The notes beneath the pieces were generated by a model. The model was not told the DNA's origin, did no database searches, and saw only the letters and a program-made list of their open reading frames with translations. From NCBI RefSeq assembly GCF_019925205.1, contig NC_083562.1, forward strand, positions 23,994,001-24,058,000: DNA of 64,000 bases. The letters run 5' to 3'. Below, in pieces: positions 49,580 to 63,180 of the stretch. The DNA is from Metopolophium dirhodum. Its lineage: Eukaryota > Arthropoda > Insecta > Hemiptera > Aphididae. The first letter of the stretch is position 1, and each line of letters opens with the position of its first letter. A program made the position numbers and the translations under genes.

Positions 49580-52500
49580 TCATTATAGAATGATTATTCG
49601 TAGGGCACTAAGTTATCGATTTTCAAGTCAATACAAAAAAAATTCAACTAGAGTAACATTACTAAAAAAAAAAAAAAAAATTGAAAGAGGGTGTTGGCGC
49701 CCGCAGGCAAATGCATTTTAGGAAAACAAAAAAAATTTTTGAAAAATTTTAACTGTAGGAATACACATAACAAAGTACAAACTAAAATGCCCAGAATATT
49801 AAACAGAAAAAACTATTCAAAATATTTATTTCATAAAACAACGATTATTCAAGGGTACCCAATTGTCAATGTTTAAAATTTGGCTAGAGGTTAAATCCTA
49901 AAAAAAAAATTGAAAGAGGGTGTTGGCCCGCACGCAAATGCATTTTAGGAAACCAAAAAAAAATTTAACTGTATGATTACACATTACAAAGTACAAACTA
50001 AAATGCCCAGAATATTAAACAAAAAAACTATTCAAAATATTTAGTTCATTATAGAATGATTATTCGTAGGGCACTAAGTTATCGATTTTCAAGTCAATAC
50101 AAAATATTCGACTATAGTTACATTACTAAAAAAAAAAAATTGAAGGAGGGTGTTGGAGCCTGCAGGCAAATGCATTTTAGGAAACCAAAAAAAAATTTTG
50201 AAAAAATTTAACTGTATGATTACACTTTACAAAGTACAAACTAAAATGCCCAGAATATTAAACAAAAAAACTATTCAAAATATTTATTTCATAAAACAAC
50301 GAATATTCAAGGGTACCCAATTGTCAATGTTTAAAATTTGGCTAGAGGTTAAATCCTAAAAATGAAATTGACGGAGGGTGTTGGCGCCCGCAGGCAAATT
50401 CATTTTAGGAAACCAAAAAAAAATTTTGAAAAAATTTAACTGTATGATTACACTTTACAAAGTACAAACTAAAATGCCCAGAATATTAAACAAAAAAACT
50501 ATTCAAAATATTTAGTTCATTATAGAATGATTATTCGTAGGGCACTAAGTTATCGATTTTCAAGTCAATACAAAAAAAATTCAACTAGAGTAACATTACT
50601 AAAAAAAAAAAAAAAAATTGAAAGAGGGTGTTGGCGCCCGCAGGCAAATGCATTTTAGGAACACAAAAAAAATTTTTGAAAAATTTTAACTGTAGGAATA
50701 CACATAACAAAGTACAAACTAAAATGCCCAGAATATTAAACAGAAAAAACTATTCAAAATATTTAGTTTATTCAAGAATGATTATTCATAGGGCAATTAG
50801 TTATCGATTTTCAAGTCAATACAAAAAAAATTCAACTAGAGTTAAATTATTAAAAAAAAAAATTGAAGGAGGGTGTTGGAGCCTGCAGGCAAATGCATTT
50901 TAGGAAACCAAAAACAAATTTTGAAAAAATTTAACTGTATGATTACACATTACAATGTACAAACTAAAATGCCCAGAATATTAAACAAAAAAACTATTCA
51001 AAATATTTAGTTCATTATATAATGATTATTCGTAGGGCACTAAGTTATTGATTTTCAAGTCAATACAAAAAATTCAACTAGAGTTACATGACAAAAAAAA
51101 AAATTTGAAAGAGTGTTTGGAGCCTGCAGGCAAATGCATTTTAGGAAAACAAAAAAAAATTTTGAAAAAATATAACTGTATGATTACACATTACAAAGTA
51201 CAAACTAAAATGCCCAGAATATTAAACAAAAAAACTATTCAAAATATTTAGTTCATTATAGAATGATTAATCATAGGGCACCAAGTTTTCAATTTTCAAG
51301 TCAATACAAAATATTCGACTAGAGTTACATAACTAAAAAAAAAATATTAAAGGAGGGTGTTGGAGCCTGCAGGCAAATGCATTTTAGGAAACCAAAAAAA
51401 AATTTTGAAAAAATTTAACTGTATGATTACACTTTACAAAGTACAAACTAAAATGCCCAGAATATTAAACAAAAAAACTATTCAAAATAGTTATTTCGTA
51501 AAACAACGAATATTCAAGGGTACCCAATTGTCAATGTTTAAAATTTGGCTAGAGGTTAAATCCTAAAAATGAAATTGACGGAGGGTGTTGGCGCCCGCAG
51601 GCAAATTCATTTTAGGAAACCAAAAAAAAATTTTGAAAAAATTTAACTGTATGATTACACTTTACAAAGTACAAACTAAAATGCCCAGAATATTAAACAA
51701 AAAAACTATTCAAAATATTTAGTTCATTATAGAATGATTATTCGTAGGGCACTAAGTTATCGATTTTCAAGTCAATACAAAAAAAATTCAACTAGAGTAA
51801 CATTACTAAAAAAAAAAAAAAAAATTGAAAGAGGGTGTTGGCGCCCGCAGGCAAATGCATTTTAGGAAAACAAAAAAAATTTTTGAAAAATTTTAACTGT
51901 AGGAATACACATAACAAAGTACAAACTAAAATGCCCAGAATATTAAACAGAAAAAACTATTCAAAATATTTATTTCATAAAACAACGATTATTCAAGGGT
52001 ACCCAATTGTCAATGTTTAAAATTTGGCTAGAGGTTAAATCCTAAAAAAAAAATTGAAAGAGGGTGTTGGCCCGCAGGCAAATGCATTTTAGGAAACCAA
52101 AAAAAAATTTAACTGTATGATTACACATTACAAAGTACAAACTAAAATGCCCAGAATATTAAACAAAAAAACTATTCAAAATATTTAGTTCATTATAGAA
52201 TGATTATTCGTAGGGCACTAAGTTATCGATTTTCAAGTCAATACAAAATATTCGACTATAGTTACATTACTAAAAAAAAAAAATTGAAGGAGGGTGTTGG
52301 AGCCTGCAGGCAAATGCATTTTAGGAAACCAAATAAAAATTATGAAAAAATTTAACTGTAGGAATACACATAACAAAGTACAAACTAAAATGCCCAGAAT
52401 ATTAAACAAAAAAACTATTCAAAATATTTAGTTCATTATAGAATGATTATTCGTAGGGCACTAAGTTATTGATTTTCAAGTCAATACAAAAAATTCAACT

Positions 52501-55500
52501 AGAGTTACATGACAAAAAAAAAAATTTGAAAGAGTGTTTGGAGCCTGCAGGCAAATGCATTTTAGGAAAACAAAAAAAAATTTTGAAAAAATTTAACTGT
52601 AGGAATACACATGACAAAATACAAACTAAAATGCCCAGAATATTAAACGGAAAAAACTATTCAAAATATTTAGTTTATTCAAGAATGATTATTCATAGGG
52701 CAATTAGTTATCGATTTTCAAGTCAATACAAAAAAAATTCAACTAGAGTTAAATTATTAAAAAAAAAAATTGAAGGAGGGTGTTGGAGCCTGAGGCAAAT
52801 GCATTTTAGGAAACCAAAAACAAATTTTGAAAAAATTTAACTGTATGATTACACATTACAATGTACAAACTAAAATGCCCAGAATATTAAACAAAAAAAC
52901 TATTCAAAATATTTAGTTCATTATATAATGATTATTCGTAGGGCACTAAGTTATTGATTTTCAAGTCAATACAAAAAATTCAACTAGAGTTACATGACAA
53001 AAAAAAAAATTTGAAAGAGTGTTTGGAGCCTGCAGGCAAATGCATTTTAGGAAAACAAAAAAAAATTTTGAAAAAATATAACTGTATGATTACACATTAC
53101 AAAGTACAAACTAAAATGCCCAGAATATTAAACAAAAAAACTATTCAAAATATTTAGTTCATTATAGAATGATTAATCATAGGGCACCAAGTTTTCAATT
53201 TTCAAGTCAATACAAAATATTCGACTAGAGTTACATAACTAAAAAAAAAATATTAAAGGAGGGTGTTGGAGCCTGCAGGCAAATGCATTTTAGGAAACCA
53301 AAAAAAAATTTTGAAAAAATTTAACTGTATGATTACACTTTACAAAGTACAAACTAAAATGCCCAGAATATTAAACAAAAAAACTATTCAAAATAGTTAT
53401 TTCGTAAAACAACGAATATTCAAGGGTACCCAATTGTCAATGTTTAAAATTTGGCTAGAGGTTAAATCCTAAAAATGAAATTGACGGAGGGTGTTGGCGC
53501 CCGCAGGCAAATTCATTTTAGGAAACCAAAAAAAAATTTTGAAAAAATTTAACTGTATGATTACACTTTACAAAGTACAAACTAAAATGCCCAGAATATT
53601 AAACAAAAAAACTATTCAAAATATTTAGTTCATTATAGAATGATTATTCGTAGGGCACTAAGTTATCGATTTTCAAGTCAATACAAAAAAAATTCAACTA
53701 GAGTAACATTACTAAAAAAAAAAAAAAAAATTGAAAGAGGGTGTTGGCCCGCAGGCAAATGCATTTTAGGAAACCAAAAAAAAATTTAACTGTATGATTA
53801 CACATTACAAAGTACAAACTAAAATGCCCAGAATATTAAACAAAAAAACTATTCAAAATATTTAGTTCATTATAGAATGATTATTCGTAGGGCACTAAGT
53901 TATCGATTTTCAAGTCAATACAAAATATTCGACTATAGTTACATTACTAAAAAAAAAAAATTGAAGGAGGGTGTTGGAGCCTGCAGGCAAATGCATTTTA
54001 GGAAACCAAATAAAAATTATGAAAAAATTTAACTGTAACAATACACATAACAAAGTACAAACTAAAATGCCCAGAAAATTAAACTGAAAAAACTATTCAA
54101 AATATTTATTTCATAAAACAACGATTATTCAAGGGTACCCAATTGTCAATGTTTAAAATTTGGCTAGAGGTTAAATCCTAAAAATGAAATTGACGGAGGG
54201 TGTTGGCGCCCGCAGGCAAATGCATTTTAGGAAACCAAAAAAAAATTTTGAAAAAATTTAACTGTATGATAACACATTACAATGTACAAACTAAAATGCC
54301 CAGAATATTAAACAAAAAAACTATTCAAAATATTTAGTTCATTATAGAATGATTATTCGTAGGGCACTAAGTTATCGATTTTCAAGTCAATACAAAAAAA
54401 ATTCAACTAGTTACATTACTAAAAAAAAAAAAAAAAAAATTTAAAGAGGGTGTTGGCGCCCGCAGGCAAATGCATTTTAGGAAACCAAAAAAAAATTTTG
54501 AAAAAATTTAACTGTAGGAATACACATGACAAAATACAAACTAAAATGCCCAGAATATTAAACGGAAAAAAACTATTCAAAATATTTAGTTTATTCAAGA
54601 ATGATTATTCATAGGGCAATTATTTATCGATTTTCAAGTCAATACAAAAAAAATTCAACTAGAGTTAAATTATTAAAAAAAAAAATTGAAGGAGGGTGTT
54701 GGAGCCTGCAGGCAAATGCATTTTAGGAAACCAAAAACAAATTTTGAAAAAATTTAACTGTATGATTACACATTACAAAGTACAAACTAAAATGCCCAGA
54801 ATATTAAACAAAAAAACTATTCAAAATATTTAGTTCATTATAGAATGATTAATCATAGGGCACCAAGTTTTCAATTTTCAAGTCAATACAAAATATTCGA
54901 CTAGAGTTACATAACTAAAAAAAAAATATTAAAGGAGGGTGTTGGAGCCTGCAGGCAAATGCATTTTAGGAAACCAAAAAAAAATTTTGAAAAAATTTAA
55001 CTGTATGATTACACTTTACAAAGTACAAACTAAAATGCCCAGAATATTAAACAAAAAAACTATTCAAAATAGTTATTTCGTAAAACAACGAATATTCAAG
55101 GGTACCCAATTGTCAATGTTTAAAATTTGGCTAGAGGTTAAATCCTAAAAATGAAATTGACGGAGGGTGTTGGCGCCCGCAGGCAAATTCATTTTAGGAA
55201 ACCAAAAAAAAATTTTGAAAAAATTTAACTGTATGATTACACTTTACAAAGTACAAACTAAAATGCCCAGAATATTAAACAAAAAAACTATTCAAAATAT
55301 TTAGTTCATTATAGAATGATTATTCGTAGGGCACTAAGTTATCGATTTTCAAGTCAATACAAAAAAAATTCAACTAGAGTAACATTACTAAAAAAAAAAA
55401 AAAAAATTGAAAGAGGGTGTTGGCGCCCGCAGGCAAATGCATTTTAGGAAAACAAAAAAAATTTTTGAAAAATTTTAACTGTAGGAATACACATAACAAA

Positions 55501-56540
55501 GTACAAACTAAAATGCCCAGAATATTAAACAGAAAAAACTATTCAAAATATTTATTTCATAAAACAACGATTATTCAAGGGTACCCAATTGTCAATGTTT
55601 AAAATTTGGCTAGAGGTTAAATCCTAAAAAAAAAATTGAAAGAGGGTGTTGGCCCGCAGGCAAATGCATTTTAGGAAACCAAAAAAAAATTTAACTGTAT
55701 GATTACACATTACAAAGTACAAACTAAAATGCCCAGAATATTAAACAAAAAAACTATTCAAAATATTTAGTTCATTATAGAATGATTATTCGTAGGGCAC
55801 TAAGTTATCGATTTTCAAGTCAATACAAAATATTCGACTATAGTTACATTACTAAAAAAAAAAAATTGAAGGAGGGTGTTGGAGCCTGCAGGCAAATGCA
55901 TTTTAGGAAACCAAATAAAAATTATGAAAAAATTTAACCGTAGGAATACACATAACAAAATACAAAATAAAATGCCCAGAATATTAAACAGAAAAAACTA
56001 TTCAAAATATTTAGTTTATTAAAGAATGATTATTCATAGGGTACCAAGTTATCAATTTTCAAGTCATTACAAAAAATTCAACTAGAGTTAAATTATTAAA
56101 AAAAAAAATTGAAGGAGGGTGTTGGAGCCTGCAGGCAAATGCATTTTAGGAAACCAAAAACAAATTTTGAAAAAATTTAACTGTATGATTACACATTACA
56201 ATGTACAAACTAAAATGCCCAGAATATTAAACAAAAAAACTATTCAAAATATTTAGTTCATTATAGAATGATTATTCGTAGGGAACTAAGTTATTGATTT
56301 TCAAGTCAATACAAAAAATTCAACTAGAGTTACATGACAAAAAAAAAATTTAAAAGAGTGTTTGGAGCCTGCAGGCAAATGCATTTTAGGAAAACAAAAA
56401 AAAATTTTGAAAAAATATAACTGTATGATTACACATTACAAAGTACAAACTAAAATGCCCAGAATATTAAACAAAAAAACTATTCAAAATATTTAGTTCA
56501 TTATAGAATGATTAATCATAGGGCACCAAGTTTTCAATTT
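49580..56540. repeat. 7.2-kb near-identical block, copy 2
   Basis: Matches 41250-48450 as described for copy 1. Differences seen are a single missing monomer near 54770, a substitution giving CAATTATTTATCG at about 54617, and a few at the right border, where AAGTCAATACAAAA replaces AAGTCAACACAAAA and ACATAACTA replaces ACATTACTA. The ~1.1 kb between the two copies (48450-49580) is the same satellite in a different monomer order. Confidence 0.85.
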
Positions 56541-57713
56541 TCAAGTCAATACAAAATATTCGACTAGAGTTACATAACTAAAAAAAAAATATTAAAGGAG
56601 GGTGTTGGAGCCTGCAGGCAAATGCATTTTAGGAAACCAAAAAAAAATTTTGAAAAAATTTAACTGTATGATTACACTTTACAAAGTACAAACTAAAATG
56701 CCCAGAATATTAAACAAAAAAACTATTCAAAATAGTTATTTCGTAAAACAACGAATATTCAAGGGTACCCAATTGTCAATGTTTAAAATTTGGCTAGAGG
56801 TTAAATCCTAAAAATGAAATTGACGGAGGGTGTTGGCGCCCGCAGGCAAATTCATTTTAGGAAACCAAAAAAAAATTTTGAAAAAATTTAACTGTATGAT
56901 TACACTTTACAAAGTACAAACTAAAATGCCCAGAATATTAAACAAAAAAACTATTCAAAATATTTAGTTCATTATAGAATGATTATTCGTAGGGCACTAA
57001 GTTATCGATTTTCAAGTCAATACAAAAAAAATTCAACTAGAGTAACATTACTAAAAAAAAAAAAAAAAATTGAAAGAGGGTGTTGGCGCCCGCAGGCAAA
57101 TGCATTTTAGGAAAACAAAAAAAATTTTTGAAAAATTTTAACTGTAGGAATACACATAACAAAGTACAAACTAAAATGCCCAGAATATTAAACAGAAAAA
57201 ACTATTCAAAATATTTATTTCATAAAACAACGATTATTCAAGGGTACCCAATTGTCAATGTTTAAAATTTGGCTAGAGGTTAAATCCTAAAAAAAAAATT
57301 GAAAGAGGGTGTTGGCCCGCAGGCAAATGCATTTTAGGAAACCAAAAAAAAATTTAACTGTATGATTACACATTACAAAGTACAAACTAAAATGCCCAGA
57401 ATATTAAACAAAAAAACTATTCAAAATATTTAGTTCATTATAGAATGATTATTCGTAGGGCACTAAGTTATCGATTTTCAAGTCAATACAAAATATTCGA
57501 CTATAGTTACATTACTAAAAAAAAAAAATTGAAGGAGGGTGTTGGAGCCTGCAGGCAAATGCATTTTAGGAAACCAAATAAAAATTATGAAAAAATTTAA
57601 CTGTAGGAATACACATAACAAAGTACAAACTAAAATGCCCAGAATATTAAACAAAAAAACTATTCAAAATATTTAGTTCATTATAGAATGATTATTCGTA
57701 GGGCACTAAGTTA

Positions 57714-60700
57714 TTGATTTTCAAGTCAATACAAAAAATTCAACTAGAGTTACATGACAAAAAAAAAAATTTGAAAGAGTGTTTGGAGCCTGCAGGCAAA
57801 TGCATTTTAGGAAAACAAAAAAAAATTTTGAAAAAATATAACTGTATGATTACACATTACAAAGTACAAACTAAAATGCCCAGAATATTAAACAAAAAAA
57901 CTATTCAAAATATTTAGTTCATTATAGAATGATTAATCATAGGGCACCAAGTTTTCAATTTTCAAGTCAATACAAAATATTCGACTAGAGTTACATTACT
58001 AAAAAAAAAATATTAAAGGAGGGTGTTTGAGCCTGCAGGCAAATGCATTTTAGGAAACCAAAAATAAATTTTGAAAAAATTTAACTGTATGATTACACAT
58101 TACAAAGTACAAACTAAAATGCCCAGAATATTAAACTGAAAAAACTATTCAAAATATTTATTTCATAAAACAACGATTATTCAAGGGTACCCAATTGTCA
58201 ATGTTTAAAATTTGGCTAGAGGTTAAATCCTAAAAATGAAATTGACGGAGGGTGTTGGCGCCCGCAGGCAAATTCATTTTAGGAAACCAAAAAAAATTTT
58301 TGAAAAAATTTAACTGTATGATTACACTTTACAAAGTACAAACTAAAATGCCCAGAATATTAAACAAAAAAACTATTCAAAATATTTAGTTCATTATAGA
58401 ATGATTATTCGTAGGGCACTAAGTTATCGATTTTCAAGTCAATACAAAAAAAATTCAACTAGAGTAACATTACTAAAAAAAAAAAAAAAAATTGAAAGAG
58501 GGTGTTGGCGCCCGCAGGCAAATGCATTTTAGGAAAACAAAAAAAATTTTTGAAAAATTTTAACTGTAGGAATACACATAACAAAGTACAAACTAAAATG
58601 CCCAGAATATTAAACAGAAAAAACTATTCAAAATATTTATTTCATAAAACAACGATTATTCAAGGGTACCCAATTGTCAATGTTTAAAATTTGGCTAGAG
58701 GTTAAATCCTAAAAAAAAAATTGAAAGAGGGTGTTGGCCCGCAGGCAAATGCATTTTAGGAAACCAAAAAAAAATTTAACTGTATGATTACACTTTACAA
58801 AGTACAAACTAAAATGCCCAGAATATTAAACAAAAAAACTATTCAAAATATTTAGTTCATTATAGAATGATTATTCGTAGGGCACTAAGTTATCGATTTT
58901 CAAGTCAATACAAAAAAAATTCAACTAGAGTAACATTACTAAAAAAAAAAAAAAAAATTGAAAGAGGGTGTTGGCGCCCGCAGGCAAATGCATTTTAGGA
59001 AAACAAAAAAAATTTTTGAAAAATTTTAACTGTAGGAATACACATAACAAAGTACAAACTAAAATGCCCAGAATATTAAACAGAAAAAACTATTCAAAAT
59101 ATTTATTTCATAAAACAACGATTATTCAAGGGTACCCAATTGTCAATGTTTAAAATTTGGCTAGAGGTTAAATCCTAAAAAAAAAATTGAAAGAGGGTGT
59201 TGGCCCGCAGGCAAATGCATTTTAGGAAACCAAAAAAAAATTTAACTGTATGATTACACATTACAAAGTACAAAATAAAATGCCCAGAATATTAAACAAA
59301 AAAACTATTCAAAATATTTAGTTCATTATAGAATGATTATTCGTAGGGCACTAAGTTATCGATTTTCAAGTCAATACAAAATATTCGACTATAGTTACAT
59401 TACTAAAAAAAAAAAATTGAAGGAGGGTGTTGGAGCCTGCAGGCAAATGCATTTTAGGAAACCAAATAAAAATTATGAAAAAATTTAACTGTAGGAATAC
59501 ACATAACAAAGTACAAACTAAAATGCCCAGAATATTAAACAAAAAAACTATTCAAAATATTTAGTTCATTATAGAATGATTATTCGTAGGGCACTAAGTT
59601 ATTGATTTTCAAGTCAATACAAAAAATTCAACTAGAGTTACATGACAAAAAAAAAAATTTGAAAGAGTGTTTGGAGCCTGCAGGCAAATTTATTTTAGGA
59701 AAACAAAAAAAAATTTTGAAAAAATATAACTGTATGATTACACATTACAAAGTACAAACTAAAATGCCCAGAATATTAAACAAAAAAACTATTCAAAATA
59801 TTTAGTTCATTATAGAATGATTAATCATAGGGCACCAAGTTTTCAATTTTCAAGTCAATACAAAATATTCGACTAGAGTTACATTACTAAAAAAAAAATA
59901 TTAAAGGAGGGTGTTGGAGCCTGCAGGCAAATGCATTTTAGGAAACCAAAAATAAATTTTGAAAAAATTTAACTGTATGATTACACATTACAAAGTACAA
60001 ACTAAAATGCCCAGAATATTAAACTGAAAAAACTATTCAAAATATTTATTTCATAAAACAACGATTATTCAAGGGTACCCAATTGTCAATGTTTAAAATT
60101 TGGCTAGAGGTTAAATCCTAAAAAAAAAATTGAAAGAGGGTGTTGGCCCGCAGGCAAATGCATTTTAGGAAACCAAAAAAAAATTTAACTGTATGATTAC
60201 ACATTACAAAGTACAAACTAAAATGCCCAGAATATTAAACAAAAAAACTATTCAAAATATTTAGTTCATTATAGAATGATTATTCGTAGGGCACTAAGTT
60301 ATCGATTTTCAAGTCAATACAAAATATTCGACTATAGTTACATTACTAAAAAAAAAAAATTGAAGGAGGGTGTTGGAGCCTGCAGGCAAATGCATTTTAG
60401 GAAACCAAATAAAAATTATGAAAAAATTTAACTGTAGGAATACACATAACAAAGTACAAACTAAAATGCCCAGAATATTAAACAAAAAAACTATTCAAAA
60501 TATTTAGTTCATTATAGAATGATTATTCGTAGGGCACTAAGTTATTGATTTTCAAGTCAATACAAAAAATTCAACTAGAGTTACATGACAAAAAAAAAAA
60601 TTTGAAAGAGTGTTTGGAGCCTGCAGGCAAATGCATTTTAGGAAAACAAAAAAAAATTTTGAAAAAATATAACTGTATGATTACACATTACAAAGTACAA

Positions 60701-63180
60701 ACTAAAATGCCCAGAATATTAAACAAAAAAACTATTCAAAATATTTAGTTCATTATAGAATGATTAATCATAGGGCACCAAGTTTTCAATTTTCAAGTCA
60801 ATACAAAATATTCGACTAGAGTTACATTACTAAAAAAAAAATATTAAAGGAGGGTGTTGGAGCCTGCAGGCAAATGCATTTTAGGAAACCAAAAATAAAT
60901 TTTGAAAAAATTTAACTGTATGATTACACATTACAAAGTACAAACTAAAATGCCCAGAATATTAAACTGAAAAAACTATTCAAAATATTTATTTCATAAA
61001 ACAACGATTATTCAAGGGTACCCAATTGTCAATGTTTAAAATTTGGCTAGAGGTTAAATCCTAAAAATGAAATTGACGGAGGGTGTTGGCGCCCGCAGGC
61101 AAATTCATTTTAGGAAACCAAAAAAAATTTTTGAAAAAATTTAACTGTATGATTACACTTTACAAAGTACAAACTAAAATGCCCAGAATATTAAACAAAA
61201 AAACTATTCAAAATATTTAGTTCATTATAGAATGATTATTCGTAGGGCACTAAGTTATCGATTTTCAAGTCAATACAAAAAAAATTCAACTAGAGTAACA
61301 TTACTAAAAAAAAAAAAAAAAATTGAAAGAGGGTGTTGGCGCCCGCAGGCAAATGCATTTTAGGAAAACAAAAAAAATTTTTGAAAAATTTTAACTGTAG
61401 GAATACACATAACAAAGTACAAACTAAAATGCCCAGAATATTAAACAGAAAAAACTATTCAAAATATTTATTTCATAAAACAACGATTATTCAAGGGTAC
61501 CCAATTGTCAATGTTTAAAATTTGGGTAGAGGTTAAATCCTAAAAAAAAAATTGAAAGAGGGTGTTGGCCCGCAGGCAAATGCATTTTAGGAAACCAAAA
61601 AAAAATTTAACTGTATGATTACACTTTACAAAGTACAAACTAAAATGCCCAGAATATTAAACAAAAAAACTATTCAAAATATTTAGTTCATTATAGAATG
61701 ATTATTCGTAGGGCACTAAGTTATCGATTTTCAAGTCAATACAAAAAAAATTCAACTAGAGTAACATTACTAAAAAAAAAAAAAAAAATTGAAAGAGGGT
61801 GTTGGCGCCCGCAGGCAAATGCATTTTAGGAAAACAAAAAAAAATTTTGAAAAATTTTAACTGTAGGAATACACATAACAAAGTACAAACTAAAATGCCC
61901 AGAATATTAAACAGAAAAAACTATTCAAAATATTTATTTCATAAAACAACGATTATTCAAGGGTACCCAATTGTCAATGTTTAAAATTTGGCTAGAGGTT
62001 AAATCCTAAAAAAAAAATTGAAAGAGGGTGTTGGCCCGCAGGCAAATGCATTTTAGGAAACCAAAAAAAAATTTAACTGTATGATTACACATTACAAAGT
62101 ACAAACTAAAATGCCCAGAATATTAAACAAAAAAACTATTCAAAATATTTAGTTCATTATAGAATGATTATTCGTAGGGCACTAAGTTATCGATTTTCAA
62201 GTCAATACAAAATATTCGACTATAGTTACATTACTAAAAAAAAAAAATTGAAGGAGGGTGTTGGAGCCTGCAGGCAAATGCATTTTAGGAAACCAAATAA
62301 AAATTATGAAAAAATTTAACTGTAGGAATACACATAACAAAGTACAAACTAAAATGCCCAGAATATTAAACAAAAAAACTATTCAAAATATTTAGTTCAT
62401 TATAGAATGATTATTCGTAGGGCACTAAGTTATTGATTTTCAAGTCAATACAAAAAATTCAACTAGAGTTACATGACAAAAAAAAAAATTTGAAAGAGTG
62501 TTTGGAGCCTGCAGGCAAATGCATTTTAGGAAAACAAAAAAAAATTTTGAAAAAATATAACTGTATGATTACACATTACAAAGTACAAACTAAAATGCCC
62601 AGAATATTAAACTGAAAAAACTATTCAAAATATTTATTTCATAAAACAACGATTATTCAAGGGTACCCAATTGTCAATGTTTAAAATTTGGCTAGAGGTT
62701 AAATCCTAAAAATGAAATTGACGGAGGGTGTTGGCGCCCGCAGGCAAATTCATTTTAGGAAACCAAAAAAAATTTTTGAAAAAATTTAACTGTATGATTA
62801 CACTTTACAAAGTACAAACTAAAATGCCCAGAATATTAAACAAAAAAACTATTCAAAATATTTAGTTCATTATAGAATGATTATTCGTAGGGCACTAAGT
62901 TATCGATTTTCAAGTCAATACAAAAAAAATTCAACTAGAGTAACATTACTAAAAAAAAAAAAAAAAATTGAAAGAGGGTGTTGGCGCCCGCAGGCAAATG
63001 CATTTTAGGAAAACAAAAAAAATTTTTGAAAAATTTTAACTGTAGGAATACACATAACAAAGTACAAACTAAAATGCCCAGAATATTAAACAGAAAAAAC
63101 TATTCAAAATATTTATTTCATAAAACAACGATTATTCAAGGGTACCCAATTGTCAATGTTTAAAATTTGGGTAGAGGTTA
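57714..63180. repeat. Twelve-monomer higher-order repeat, 2831 bp
   Basis: Landmarks at 57714, 58502, 58968 and 59602 recur at 60545, 61333, 61799 and 62433, all exactly 2831 bp apart. From there the pattern continues with a shorter round (61333 to 62978 is 1645 bp, seven monomers). Marks specific to this block include CCAAAAATAAATTTTG heads and, in the later rounds, TTTGGGTAGAGG in place of TTTGGCTAGAGG. Confidence 0.82.
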
